DNA of 64,000 nucleotides from Nocardia vulneris (GTDB lineage: Bacteria > Actinomycetota > Actinomycetes > Mycobacteriales > Mycobacteriaceae), in the NCBI RefSeq assembly GCF_001613425.1, contig NZ_BDCI01000021.1, positions 171,809 through 235,808 on the forward strand. Reading direction: 5' to 3'. The notes under the pieces are model-generated. The model saw only the letters and a list, made by a program, of their open reading frames with translations, had not been told where the DNA came from and searched no databases. The translations under genes were made by a program, and so were the position numbers. Below are positions 40,174-48,866 of this stretch, one piece after another (within the stretch, counting starts at the first letter, position 1; each line of letters begins with the position of its first letter).

Positions 40174-40755
40174 ATGAAGATCGACCTGGCCAAGACCGAC
40201 AAGCACTACTACAGTGCCCCGATCGACCCGGTCCGGCGCACCTTCGGTAGCTACGGCTACGTGACCGTCACCGGTTCGGGCGCTCCGGAAGGCCCGGAGT
40301 ACACCGCCGCGCTCGAGACGCTCTACCGCGCCGCGTACGGCGCCAAGAAGGTCGCCAAGTCCGCCGATCAGGACTTCGTGGTGCCGAAACTCGAAGGACT
40401 CTGGTGGGTCGAATCCGATGAACCCCCCTTGACGGTCCCGCGCGAACAATGGCATTGGCGGCTGATGATTCGCATGCCGGAGTTCGTCACCGCAGACCTG
40501 GTCACCGGTGCGACGTTCGAACAATTCAGTGAAGGCGATGCCATTCAGGCATTGCACATCGGCCCCTACGCGACCGAACCGGAGACCTTGGCGCGCATGG
40601 CAGCGTTCATGCAGCACGAAGGACTCACGATGAACGGCCGCCACCATGAGATCTATCTCACCGATCCGCGCCGCTCGACCGGCGCGAAGACCAGGACCAT
40701 CCTGCGCCACCCGGTCCGGCCGATCCCGCGCCGGGACGCGCACGCCGAAAAATAG
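40174..40755 (+). CDS. GyrI-like small-molecule-binding protein
   Basis: 193 aa. Matches the stand-alone GyrI-like domain family: KTDKHYYSAP start, PKLEGLWWVE, WHWRLMIRMPEFVT, ALHIGPYATEP and the C-terminal HHEIYLTDPRR. Such proteins bind hydrophobic drugs or hydrolyse them. ATG 40174 has GGAGG 6 nt upstream. Divergent from the serine hydrolase. Confidence 0.88.
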   Translation: MKIDLAKTDKHYYSAPIDPVRRTFGSYGYVTVTGSGAPEGPEYTAALETLYRAAYGAKKVAKSADQDFVVPKLEGLWWVESDEPPLTVPREQWHWRLMIRMPEFVTADLVTGATFEQFSEGDAIQALHIGPYATEPETLARMAAFMQHEGLTMNGRHHEIYLTDPRRSTGAKTRTILRHPVRPIPRRDAHAEK

Positions 40756-40908
40756 GATGCGCCGGTCGAATTCGTCCGGATACAGTGCGCAGAGCGCCCA
40801 GCGCGCGGGCAACGATTGATCGCCGTTTGCCTTTTGCGTGCCCGAAATACCCTGGGCGCGAGTGAAATCAGTCCACCCTGCTTCTCCGCCGGAAAGGGCA
40901 GAATTGCC

Positions 40909-41094
40909 ATGCGCATATTCAGCAGCACACGTCCGAACGACGACGCAGCCCGGAATATCGGCGCCGTGACCTCGGACACGCACGCCGAACATCACGCACT
41001 GCACCGCAATCACGGCGGCCGCCTCACCTACCAGGGTGCGGCGTCCCGCGAGCTGTTGCTGCTCGCCGCGTCGACCGTGGTGCGGATGCGGTAG
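40909..41094 (+). CDS. Small hypothetical protein, 61 aa
   Basis: Basic, His/Arg-rich N-terminal half (HAEHHALHRNHGGR) and a short Leu-rich C-terminus. GGAAAGGG lies about 11 nt before the ATG. No family recognised; the gene is weakly supported. The 150-bp region before it is non-coding. Confidence 0.35.
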   Translation: MRIFSSTRPNDDAARNIGAVTSDTHAEHHALHRNHGGRLTYQGAASRELLLLAASTVVRMR

Positions 41095-41106
41095 CCGCGC
41101 CCCGGT

Positions 41107-41685
41107 CTAGGGCGTCCGCGCCAGCACCTCTCGGCCGACGTAGCCGAGCAGCCTGCGATGCGCGGACGCCCCGTCCTCGACCGCGACCTCGGCGCCGAAG
41201 ACCCCGGGCACCCGGAACTTGTCGATGCCACCGCGGCTCTGCATGATGGCGAGGAGTTCGCCGCAGAGCTCGTCATCGGCGAGATCGGACCGATCGATGG
41301 CGACCGCGATATCCACGCCGTGCACCACGAGTTCGGTGAGATGCACCAGCGCCGCCGTCGACGCCGGCACGGTGCCCAGCGGCGTGCGCACCTTGTAGTC
41401 GAGCGCGTCGGGCCGGTGCCAGGCCGCGCGGTCCACCTCCGCCGCCGCGGCGTAGGCGCCCTGCGGATCCCCGCCGAGCCAGTCGGATTCATGATCGGCG
41501 CCCGAATCCGTGCCGCTCAACGCCGCCGCATAGACGTGCATGCCGCCGACCACGTGGTTCAACACGGTGCGCACGTCCCATTCCCGACAAGGTGTCGGCG
41601 CGGCCAGAGCGCTGTCGTCCAAGACGGCGACGATGACGCTCGTCGCCTCGAGTGCACGGTCGATCTGTCCGATCACGTTGTCCAT
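41107..41685 (-). CDS. TIGR03086-type mycothiol-dependent isomerase-like protein
   Basis: 192 aa. DinB/maleylpyruvate-isomerase N-terminal fold with the family blocks TPCREWDVRTVLNHVVGG and LTELVVHGVDIAVAI, where the His residues (H46-type NHV and later H) usually bind metal. Some relatives use mycothiol. Start at ATG 41685 follows GAAGGAAG by 5-6 nt; an upstream ATG lacks a ribosome site. Confidence 0.85.
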   Translation of the reverse strand: MDNVIGQIDRALEATSVIVAVLDDSALAAPTPCREWDVRTVLNHVVGGMHVYAAALSGTDSGADHESDWLGGDPQGAYAAAAEVDRAAWHRPDALDYKVRTPLGTVPASTAALVHLTELVVHGVDIAVAIDRSDLADDELCGELLAIMQSRGGIDKFRVPGVFGAEVAVEDGASAHRRLLGYVGREVLARTP

Positions 41686-42153
41686 GAGCTTCCTTCGGTC
41701 GAGCGGTCTGGCTGAATTGGTAACACAGGCGGGCAAAATGCGGAGGCCGTTGCGAAAGCTGCTCTCGCCTGAATAGGTTGCCAGCAGTGTGCTTCTCGAT
41801 GGCCGACGGGAAAAGCGGATGTGCGCGCCGAATACAACTCGCTACAGTGTGCAATGCCACCGGTGCACACGCAACGTGCTTTGCCATATCTGAAAACTGT
41901 TGAGCCACTACTGTTACCACCGTAGAGTGCGCTACGCGCCCGAGCGGAGGCAAGAATCGCCGCCACGTGGGCCGACGAGATTTCATACCCCGGCACGCGG
42001 TTATCGAAACCTGCCACGGCGATTCAATTCATGTCGATGTCACCCACCGCACATTGCCGGTTCTTCGACTCGACAGCCGATTTCCGCCAGTACCGGTCCC
42101 TAAAGTCAAGGAATAGTAAAAGATTTCGGCGCGGGAGGGATTCGACCGCCCGG
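41686..42153. other. 468-bp intergenic region, lower GC
   Basis: No open frame here resembles a gene. The base composition is less GC-rich than the surroundings (for example 41855-41925 and 42095-42125), consistent with an insertion scar or promoters. Nothing else identified. Confidence 0.4.
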
Positions 42154-42432
42154 TCAATCGACGTTCCAGCACTCCACGGCAATGTGATTGAAGCCGCGGC
42201 CATCCTTTTGGTAAGCCACGACGCACACCCGGCCCCGCCCGATCCCGTGCACGATCCAACTCGGATCCGCCTCGGTCGCCGACGAGGAGAGGTCGCGGTC
42301 GATACCCGGACCGGTGAAGCTGAGGAACCCGACGAACCCCCGGCCCACAGCCGAGGCCTGATACCCGTCGGCGCCGCCGACCACGCACAAGCAGATCGGC
42401 GCCACTGCGGTACCCATAGTCGCCACCCCCAT
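42154..42432 (-). CDS. Small secreted-like hypothetical protein
   Basis: 92 aa from ATG 42432, or 87 aa from 42417, which has GGGGGTGG about 5 nt upstream. Hydrophobic N-terminus (MGTAVAPICLCVVGG) could be a signal or anchor; the rest (GRGFVGFLSFTGPGIDRDL, WIVHGIGRGRVCVVAYQK) reads as a beta-rich domain with a C-terminal Cys. Family not recognised and the gene is uncertain. Confidence 0.35.
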   Translation of the reverse strand: MGVATMGTAVAPICLCVVGGADGYQASAVGRGFVGFLSFTGPGIDRDLSSSATEADPSWIVHGIGRGRVCVVAYQKDGRGFNHIAVECWNVD

Positions 42433-42806
42433 GGCCTCGAACGGACGCGGCGCGGATCGCACGCCGAGCCAGTGTATCCGTCATTTGCCTTCCCCCACTT
42501 ACCCTTTCGATCGCGCGGACAGGGCTGGATACCCAGCCGGGATGTCCACCATGGTGTGATCCAGCTCACATATCGAGTGCGGCCTGCGGCGAACCGGTTT
42601 TCCACAGCGCATTCGCGAGCCGCACCGGTGGGTAAACTCACGTCGGTGCAGCGCAGTACCGGTGTGCTATCAGGAAGGTCGGCCGTGCGATCGTCTAGAA
42701 CCCGAACCGGCGCAGGTGCCGTCGCGATCCCCCGCCCGGCGGACTCGCGCCGCGGCGGCGGGTCGCCGTGCCCGGCGCTGCGGCAGACCGGACCGGGGTG
42801 GGCCGC
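42433..42806. other. 374-bp intergenic region before rnc
   Basis: No gene supported. The stretch 42670-42806 is very GC-rich and open in several frames, which is expected by chance. The usual rpmF neighbour of rnc is absent. Confidence 0.4.
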
Positions 42807-43541
42807 ATGACCGACCACCGCGCCACCGAGCAGCCCGGCCCGGACCCCGACTTACACGCGGATCTGCTTGCGGCCCTCGGCGTTCCGATCGACGACGACC
42901 TGCTCACCCTGGCCCTGACGCACCGTTCCTACGCCTACGAGAACGGCGGGATGCCGACCAACGAGCGACTGGAGTTCCTCGGCGACTCGGTCCTCGGGCT
43001 CAGCGTCACCGAGAGCCTGTACCTGCGCCACCCACAGCGCTCAGAAGGCGATCTGGCGAAGATCCGGTCCCGGGTAGTCAACATGCACGCCTGCGCCGAG
43101 GTCGCGCGCAGCCTGGGCCCGGCCGGCCTCGGTCCGCACCTGCTGCTCGGCAAGGGCGAGGAACTGACCGGCGGCCGCGACAAGACCAGCATCCTGGCCG
43201 ACGGCATGGAATCGCTGCTCGGCGCGGTACACCTGCAGCACGGGATCGACGTCGCGCGCACGGTGGTGCTGCGGCTGTTCGACGATCTGCTCGAACGGGC
43301 CGCCAAAATGGGCGCGGGACTGGACTGGAAGACCAGCCTGCAGGAGCACACCGCCGAACACGGCCTCGGCGTGCCCAGCTACGAGATCACCTCGACCGGA
43401 CCCGACCACGACAAGGAGTTCACCGCCACCGCGGTGGTCGGCGGCCTCGCCTACGGCAAGGGCGTCGGACGGTCGAAGAAGGAAGCCGAGCAGAACGCGG
43501 CCGCCGCCGCCTACACCGCGCTCACCCAGAAGCCGAGCTGA
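42807..43541 (+). CDS. rnc: Ribonuclease III
   Basis: 244 aa. Double-strand-specific endoribonuclease of rRNA and mRNA processing. RNase III signature NERLEFLGDSVLGL holds E53, E56 and D60; the second catalytic pair is D132 and E135 (ADGMESLLGA). A C-terminal dsRNA-binding domain occupies ~172-240 (KKEAEQNAAAAAY). ATG 42807. In most actinobacteria rnc follows rpmF; here it stands alone beside mca, so it may be a relocated or second copy. Convergent with the 43549 gene by 7 nt. Confidence 0.95.
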   Translation: MTDHRATEQPGPDPDLHADLLAALGVPIDDDLLTLALTHRSYAYENGGMPTNERLEFLGDSVLGLSVTESLYLRHPQRSEGDLAKIRSRVVNMHACAEVARSLGPAGLGPHLLLGKGEELTGGRDKTSILADGMESLLGAVHLQHGIDVARTVVLRLFDDLLERAAKMGAGLDWKTSLQEHTAEHGLGVPSYEITSTGPDHDKEFTATAVVGGLAYGKGVGRSKKEAEQNAAAAAYTALTQKPS

Positions 43542-43548
43542 TCGGCCC

Positions 43549-43818
43549 TCAGGTACGGATCGGCGGCCCGTCCGGGCCCGCCTCGTCGGTGCGCTTGGTG
43601 ATGCCGTGCTCGGTGCCCTCGTCGGCTTCCTGATCCGGCTCGGGATGATCCGGCTCGAAGGTCGCAGGCAGCCGCTTGATGTGCTTGTTCATCGAGCGCA
43701 CCAGCAGCACCGTGCCGGCCAGCAGGATGAGGATGATCAGGAAGCCCAGCGGCGACGCCTTGCCGAACTCGGGTCCGGTCGGCGTGCCGGGGCTCGTCTG
43801 GGCGAGCAGAACCAGCAT
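43549..43818 (-). CDS. Single-pass membrane protein downstream of mca (Rv1083-like)
   Basis: 89 aa. Short N-terminus, one transmembrane helix (SPLGFLIILILLAGTVLLV, ~23-41), then a basic SMNKHIKRLP stretch and an acidic Glu/Asp/Pro tail. The ATG shares a base with the mca stop (TGATG), so translation is coupled. Conserved position next to mca in mycobacteria; function unknown. Confidence 0.8.
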   Translation of the reverse strand: MLVLLAQTSPGTPTGPEFGKASPLGFLIILILLAGTVLLVRSMNKHIKRLPATFEPDHPEPDQEADEGTEHGITKRTDEAGPDGPPIRT

Positions 43819-44702
43819 CACCGCTGCTCGTCTTCGATGCCGGCGAACAGGTCGGTCTCCGGCAGCGCGGTGCGCACCCGGGTCTTGGCCAGCTCGAACT
43901 CCTCGGTCGGCCAGAGCCGCTGCTGCAGCTCCAGCGGGATGGCGAAGAACGCGCCGTTCGGGTCGATCTGCGTGGCGTGCGCCCGCAGCGCGTCGTCGCG
44001 CTGCGGAAAGTACTTGGCGCAGTCGATCTGCGTGGTGACCCGGGAGAACACGTCGCCGCGCTCGGGCACGTACTTGCGCATCCGGTCCAGCCACTCCTGC
44101 AGCGGGAACGGCTCACCCATCCGCTCGTACTCCTCGGCGAACACTTCCATCCGCCGGGCGGTGAAACCGTGGTCGTAGTACAGCTTCAGCGGCGTCCACG
44201 GCTCGCCCGCGTCGGGGAAGCGCTCCGGATCGCCCGCCGCCTCGAACGCGGCCATCGACACCTCGTGGCAGCGGATGTGGTCGGGGTGCGGGTAACCGCC
44301 GAGCTCGTCGTAGGTGGTCATCACGTGCGGCCGGAACTCGCGCACCACCCGGACCAGCGCCTCGGTGGACTCCTCCAGCGGCACCAGCGCGAAGCTGCCC
44401 TCGGGCAGCGGCGGCAGCGGATCCCCCTCGGGCAGGCCGGAATCGACGAAACCGAGCCAGTGCTGCCGCACGCCGAGCGCGCGGGCCGCGGCGGCCATCT
44501 CCTCGCGGCGGATCTCGTCGATCCGGTCCAGGACGCCCGGGGTGTCCATCGCGGGATTCAGGATGCTGCCGCGCTCCCCACCGGTCAGCGTGACGATGAG
44601 GACGTCGTGTCCCTCGTCGGCGTACCGCGCGGTCGTCGCGGCACCCTTGCTGGATTCGTCGTCGGGGTGGGCATGCACCGCCATGAGGCGAAGGCCACTC
44701 AC
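43818..44702 (-). CDS. mca: Mycothiol S-conjugate amidase
   Basis: 294 aa. Cleaves mycothiol-electrophile conjugates to a mercapturic acid and GlcN-Ins, so it detoxifies alkylators and antibiotics. LmbE-like zinc metalloenzyme with HAHPDDE (H10-E16) and HPDH (139-142). Longer, Mca-type C-terminus distinguishes it from MshB. GTG start, divergent from the DUF4307 gene. Confidence 0.96.
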   Translation of the reverse strand: MSGLRLMAVHAHPDDESSKGAATTARYADEGHDVLIVTLTGGERGSILNPAMDTPGVLDRIDEIRREEMAAAARALGVRQHWLGFVDSGLPEGDPLPPLPEGSFALVPLEESTEALVRVVREFRPHVMTTYDELGGYPHPDHIRCHEVSMAAFEAAGDPERFPDAGEPWTPLKLYYDHGFTARRMEVFAEEYERMGEPFPLQEWLDRMRKYVPERGDVFSRVTTQIDCAKYFPQRDDALRAHATQIDPNGAFFAIPLELQQRLWPTEEFELAKTRVRTALPETDLFAGIEDEQR

Positions 44703-44803
44703 GTCTCGTTCACCATCGCTCTCGCTCGCGGGTGTCTGGTCTTCGTTCCCTATAGTTCCATTCGACCGACATTTGTTCCGACTTACCCCCCGGGAGCGAT
44801 CAC

Positions 44804-45253
44804 ATGGGCGACCGCGACGACGCCACGGCTCCGGCGGCGATCCAGAGGCCGACCGACCGGTACGGGAAGCAGCCGGCCGCGCGTCCGCGCTGGCTGGCCC
44901 CCGCGCTCATCGCGGCCGTGGCGGTACTCGGCTGCGGCGTCGCCTTCCTCGGCTGGCAGAAGTACGGCCCCAAGGACATCGAGTCCGAACAACTCGGCTA
45001 CACCGTCGTCGACGACGCCACGATGTCGATCCGGATCAAGGTGACCAGGAAGGACCCGCAGCAACCGGTGGTCTGCTTCGTGCGCGCGATGGCCCGCGAC
45101 AGCGTCGAGGTCGGCCGCCGCGAGGTGCTCATCCCACCGTCCGACAGCGGCACGATCCAGCTGACGACCACGGTCAAGGCTTCCGAGCGCCCGGCCTCGA
45201 GCAGCATCTACGCGTGCAGCGCGGACGTACCCGAATACCTGCGCGCGGAGTGA
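44804..45253 (+). CDS. DUF4307 membrane protein (Rv1081c-like)
   Basis: 149 aa. Cytoplasmic N-terminus with RPTDRYGKQ, one transmembrane helix (~32-50), and an extracytoplasmic beta-rich domain with Cys pair (VCFVRAMARD, YACSADVPEY). Conserved neighbour of mca and greA. Role unknown. GGGAGCG ribosome site before ATG. Confidence 0.85.
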   Translation: MGDRDDATAPAAIQRPTDRYGKQPAARPRWLAPALIAAVAVLGCGVAFLGWQKYGPKDIESEQLGYTVVDDATMSIRIKVTRKDPQQPVVCFVRAMARDSVEVGRREVLIPPSDSGTIQLTTTVKASERPASSSIYACSADVPEYLRAE

Positions 45254-45349
45254 CCAGCTAACGACGGGCACCGCCACCCTGGACGATTTGCGGCATTTGC
45301 CGCAGCATATGTCCTCGAAATTAACTCCGACCTGCATGTTTGTGATTCA

Positions 45350-45358
45350 TGCTAAAAT
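45350..45358 (+). promoter_or_regulatory. Extended -10 promoter of greA
   Basis: TGCTAAAAT, an extended -10 in an AT-richer spot, about 230 nt before the greA ATG. A transcript would start near 45365, immediately before the leader hairpins. Confidence 0.5.
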
Positions 45359-45364
45359 GGCCTG

Positions 45365-45586
45365 ACACACGGTTCCGGGGTTCGGAGCCGTGTTTGCTGC
45401 ATTGGCGGCCAGCGCTATCTGTTCCGGATCATGAGCTTTGCCCGGAACCAGGGTCTGTCGGGGTTCGATGAACTTCCCAGGATCGCTCTAGCCGTCGACT
45501 GGTGCGTGCCCGCCCCACGGGTGGGTACTGCGGCAGTTATCAGGGAATCCCGGCCTGCCGGGAACAACTACTAGGGAGTGATCGAG
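45365..45586 (+). ncRNA. Structured greA leader
   Basis: About 220 nt without a gene. Hairpin 1 at 45367-45393 (ACACGG..CCG with CGG..CCGTGT) is followed by a short T-rich TGTTTGCTG; hairpin 2 at 45421-45448 (GTTCCGG with CCGGAAC); a third GC stem lies near 45546-45565. In E. coli the greA leader yields the GraL RNAs by early termination; a similar role here is only an analogy. Confidence 0.4.
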
Positions 45587-46081
45587 ATGACTGAGACGCA
45601 AGTGACTTGGCTGACCCCGGAGTCGCACGACAGGCTCAAGGGCGAACTCGATGCGCTCATCGCCAATCGTCCCGTTATCGCTGCCGAGATCAACGAACGC
45701 CGTGAAGAGGGCGACCTCAAGGAGAACGGCGGATACCACGCCGCGCGCGAGGAGCAGGGCCAGCAGGAGGCGCGCATTCGCCAGCTGCAGGAGCTGCTGA
45801 ACAACGCCAAGGTCGGCGTCGCGCCGACCAAGTCCGGCGTCGCGCTCCCCGGCTCGGTCGTCAAGGTCTATTACGACGGCGACGAGTCGGACACCGAGAC
45901 CTTCCTCATCGCGACCCGCGAAGAGGGCCTGAACGACTCCAAGCTGGAGACCTACTCGCCGGCGTCCCCGCTGGGCGGCGCGCTCATCGACGCCAAGGTC
46001 GGCGAGACCCGCGAGTACACGTTGCCCAACGGCAACACCATGAAGGTCACCCTGGTCAGCGCGGAGCCCTACCACAGCTGA
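45587..46081 (+). CDS. greA: Transcription elongation factor GreA
   Basis: 164 aa. Rescues backtracked RNA polymerase by stimulating transcript cleavage. N-terminal coiled coil (~10-75) with the tip acidic pair in REEGDLKENGGYHAA, and C-terminal FKBP-like domain ending SAEPYHS. ATG 45587 has AGGGAG 8 nt upstream and gives the same 164-aa length as the mycobacterial protein; GTG 45578 overlaps that ribosome site. Confidence 0.97.
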   Translation: MTETQVTWLTPESHDRLKGELDALIANRPVIAAEINERREEGDLKENGGYHAAREEQGQQEARIRQLQELLNNAKVGVAPTKSGVALPGSVVKVYYDGDESDTETFLIATREEGLNDSKLETYSPASPLGGALIDAKVGETREYTLPNGNTMKVTLVSAEPYHS

Positions 46082-46134
46082 CGCATGCGGCCGGGCCGCA
46101 CCGCGCCCCGGCCGTACGTTCCCCCTGAGACACG

Positions 46135-46167
46135 AGCGGCCGCACCCGTATTCCAGGTGCGGCCGCT
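46135..46167. terminator. Bidirectional terminator greA / metB
   Basis: Perfect 12-bp stem AGCGGCCGCACC (46135-46146) and GGTGCGGCCGCT (46156-46167), 9-nt loop, between the convergent stops. Confidence 0.75.
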
Positions 46168-46187
46168 TCGTCATCTCGGGTGTCCCG

Positions 46188-47333
46188 TCAGCTCGCGAGG
46201 GCCTGCTCGACATCGGTGAGCAGATCGGCCGCATCCTCGATGCCGACCGAGAGGCGGACCAGGTCGGCGGGCACCTCCAGCACGGAGCCCTCGGTCGACG
46301 CGTGCGTCATCGCGGCCGGGTGCTCGATCAGCGATTCCACCCCGCCCAGCGACTCGGCCAGCGTGAAAACCTTGGTCCGCGCGCAGAACTCGCGGGCGGC
46401 GTCGGCGCCGCCGTGCAGCCGCACCGAGATCATGCCGCCGAACCGGCGCATCTGCTTCGCCGCCACCTGGTGACCCGGGTGCTCCGGCAGGCCGGGGTAG
46501 ATCACCTGGGCGATCGCCGGGTGCCCGGCAAGGAACTCGACCAGGGTCTCGGCGTTGTCGCAGTGCCGGTCCATCCGCACGGCCAGCGTCTTGGTGCCGC
46601 GCATGGTGAGGAAGGCATCGAACGGTCCGGGCACCGCGCCCGCGCCGTTCTGCAGGAACGCGAACGCCGCGTCGAGTTCGGGATCGTTGGTGATCAGCGC
46701 GCCGCCCACGACATCGGAGTGACCACCCAGGTACTTCGTGGTCGAGTGCGTCACGATATCGGCGCCGAGCTGCAGCGGCTGCTGCAGGTACGGGGTGGCG
46801 AAGGTGTTGTCCACCACCAGCTTCGCGCCCGCGGCGTGCGCGACATCGGCGAGCGCCGGGATGTCGCCGATGCTCAGCAGCGGATTGGTCGGCGTCTCGA
46901 CCCACACCAGCTTGGTGTTCGGGCGGATCGCCGCGCGCATCTCGTCCACGTCGAAGACGTGCGCGGGCGAATGCTCGATGCCCCACTGGCTGAATACTTT
47001 GTCGATCAGGCGGAAGGTGCCGCCGTAGGCGTCGTCCGGGATGACGATGTGGTCGCCGGGGCGCAGCGTGGCCCGCAGGGCACAGTCGGTGGCGGCCATG
47101 CCGGACGCGAAAGCCCGGCCGTACCGGCCGGATTCGAGCGCGGCGAGGTTCGCTTCCAGCGCGGAGCGCGTCGGGTTTCCGGTGCGGGCGTATTCGAAAC
47201 CGCCCCGCAGGCCGCCCACCCCGTCCTGGGCGAAGGTCGAACTGGCGTAGATGGGCACGTTCACCGCGCCGGTCTGCGGATCAGGATCGAACCCGGCATG
47301 CACCGCGCGCGTAGAGAACCCGAATTCACTCAT
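46188..47333 (-). CDS. metB: Cystathionine gamma-synthase
   Basis: 381 aa, Cys/Met-metabolism PLP family. Forms cystathionine from O-acyl-homoserine and cysteine. The PLP lysine is K200 in HSTTKYLGGHSDVVGG; YARTGNPTR and the C-terminal SLGGVESL are family blocks. MetB versus a gamma-lyase cannot be settled by sequence alone, but synteny with greA and cbs supports MetB. ATG 47333 has GAGG upstream. Confidence 0.94.
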   Translation of the reverse strand: MSEFGFSTRAVHAGFDPDPQTGAVNVPIYASSTFAQDGVGGLRGGFEYARTGNPTRSALEANLAALESGRYGRAFASGMAATDCALRATLRPGDHIVIPDDAYGGTFRLIDKVFSQWGIEHSPAHVFDVDEMRAAIRPNTKLVWVETPTNPLLSIGDIPALADVAHAAGAKLVVDNTFATPYLQQPLQLGADIVTHSTTKYLGGHSDVVGGALITNDPELDAAFAFLQNGAGAVPGPFDAFLTMRGTKTLAVRMDRHCDNAETLVEFLAGHPAIAQVIYPGLPEHPGHQVAAKQMRRFGGMISVRLHGGADAAREFCARTKVFTLAESLGGVESLIEHPAAMTHASTEGSVLEVPADLVRLSVGIEDAADLLTDVEQALAS

Positions 47334-47502
47334 GAACCTCACCCTAATTGGCGGCCATCGACGGGCAACCCCCTGGTCGGGCTACCGGCTCATAGAACCA
47401 CCGCTCGGGCCGCGTTGTTCCGCGTGGCAGGGCACCGACTCGGCGCCGATCGGACAGATCGAGGCACTTACCCCTGGTCGCCGTTCTAATTCCACAGCTG
47501 AG

Positions 47503-47535
47503 CCCTAGCGACAGAAATATTTTCTGCCACTAGGG
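47503..47535. promoter_or_regulatory. Operator-like palindrome before acyl-CoA dehydrogenase
   Basis: CCCTAGCGACAGAAA (47503-47517), TAT, TTTCTGCCACTAGGG (47521-47535), two mismatches. Lies 48 bp before the start; a TetR-type site is likely but no regulator is adjacent. Confidence 0.6.
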
Positions 47536-47570
47536 GTGGTGAACCCGATCTCACCGGCGCGGCGGCCAAT

Positions 47571-47576
47571 TAGGCT
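47571..47576 (+). promoter_or_regulatory. -10 box of the acyl-CoA dehydrogenase gene
   Basis: TAGGCT with 6 nt to ATG 47583, leaderless spacing. Confidence 0.5.
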
Positions 47577-47582
47577 GAGCGC

Positions 47583-48758
47583 ATGGTCACTGTGGAAGAA
47601 CTGTTCGCGATCGATTCCCTCCTCTCCGACGACGAGCGCGAGATCCGCGACACCGTCGCCGCCTTCGCCGCACAACGGCTGCGCCCGCACATCGCGGACT
47701 GGTTCGAGGCGGGCACCTTCCCGGCCCGCGAGATCGCCCCCGAACTGGGCAAGGTGGGCCTGCTCGGCATGCACCTGGACGGCTACGGCTGCGCGGGCAT
47801 GTCGGCCACCATGTACGGGCTCGCGTGCCAGGAGCTGGAGGCGGTCGATTCCGGCGTGCGCAGCATGGTGTCGGTACAGGGTTCGCTCGCGATGACCGCA
47901 ATCCACAAGTACGGCTCCGAGGAGCAGAAGCAGCAGTGGCTGCCCGAAATGGCGGCGGGCCGCGCGATCGGTTGCTTCGGCCTCACCGAACCGGATTTCG
48001 GCTCCAATCCCGGCGGCATGCGGACCAGGGCCAAGCGCGACGGCTCCGACTGGGTGCTGAACGGTTCGAAGATGTGGATCACCAACGGTTCGGTGTCCGA
48101 TGTCGCGGTGGTGTGGGCGCAGACCGAGGACGAGGGCAAGCAGGTGATCCGCGGCTTCCTGGTACCCGCCGGGACCAAGGGTTTCACCGCGCGTGAGATG
48201 CACCGCAAGCTGTCGCTGCGCGCCTCGGTGACCGCCGAACTCGATTTCGACGACGTCCGGCTGCCCGCCGACGCGGTGCTGCCGCAGTCGCGCGGGCTGG
48301 CCTCGCCGCTGGCCTGCCTGAGCGAGGCCCGGTTCGGGATCATCTTCGGCGCGCTCGGCGCCGCGCGCGACTGCCTGGCCGCGACCATCGACTATGCCCG
48401 GACCCGTGAGGTGTTCGACAAGCCACTGGCCGCCTACCAGCTGACCCAGGCGAAGCTCGCGGACATGGCCCTGGAATTCGGCAAGGGTCAGCTGCTGGCC
48501 CTGCACCTCGGCCGGCTGAAGGATCGCGGCGCGGTGACCCCGGAGCAGGTGAGCGCGGGCAAGCTGAACAGCACGCGGGAGGCCATCGCGATCGCCCGCG
48601 AATGCCGGACCATCCTCGGCGCCAACGGCATCACGCTGGACTACCCCGTGCTGCGGCACGCGAACAACCTCGAGTCGGTGCTCACCTACGAGGGCACGGC
48701 CGAGGTGCACCAGTTGGTGCTCGGGCGCGCGCTCACCGACGCGAATGCCTTCCGCTGA
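47583..48758 (+). CDS. Acyl-CoA dehydrogenase, glutaryl-CoA dehydrogenase type
   Basis: 391 aa, FAD flavoprotein. Blocks CFGLTEPDFGSNPGGM (FAD/substrate) and YEGTAEVHQLVLGRAL with the catalytic Glu at 370 match the GcdH subgroup, which oxidises and decarboxylates glutaryl-CoA in Lys/Trp catabolism. R-containing SGVRSMVSVQGSLAM is also GcdH-like. The promoter has a palindrome at 47503-47535. Monocistronic, probably leaderless. Confidence 0.92.
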   Translation: MVTVEELFAIDSLLSDDEREIRDTVAAFAAQRLRPHIADWFEAGTFPAREIAPELGKVGLLGMHLDGYGCAGMSATMYGLACQELEAVDSGVRSMVSVQGSLAMTAIHKYGSEEQKQQWLPEMAAGRAIGCFGLTEPDFGSNPGGMRTRAKRDGSDWVLNGSKMWITNGSVSDVAVVWAQTEDEGKQVIRGFLVPAGTKGFTAREMHRKLSLRASVTAELDFDDVRLPADAVLPQSRGLASPLACLSEARFGIIFGALGAARDCLAATIDYARTREVFDKPLAAYQLTQAKLADMALEFGKGQLLALHLGRLKDRGAVTPEQVSAGKLNSTREAIAIARECRTILGANGITLDYPVLRHANNLESVLTYEGTAEVHQLVLGRALTDANAFR

Positions 48759-48854
48759 CGAACCGAATACGAAGCCGGTAATTTGCTGGAACTCACCAAT
48801 TGGCGGAAGCCGAACGGGAGAATCGTCACAGTTTCATCAAGACACGCCGGTTGC

Positions 48855-48860
48855 TAGCAT
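48855..48860 (+). promoter_or_regulatory. -10 box of the 125-aa gene
   Basis: TAGCAT with 6 nt to ATG 48867; no ribosome site in between. Confidence 0.5.
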
Positions 48861-48866
48861 CGCAAC

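Noticed and set aside
41900..42103. Short plus-strand ORF in the lower-GC gap
   Set aside because: No ribosome site, no domain, atypical codon use.
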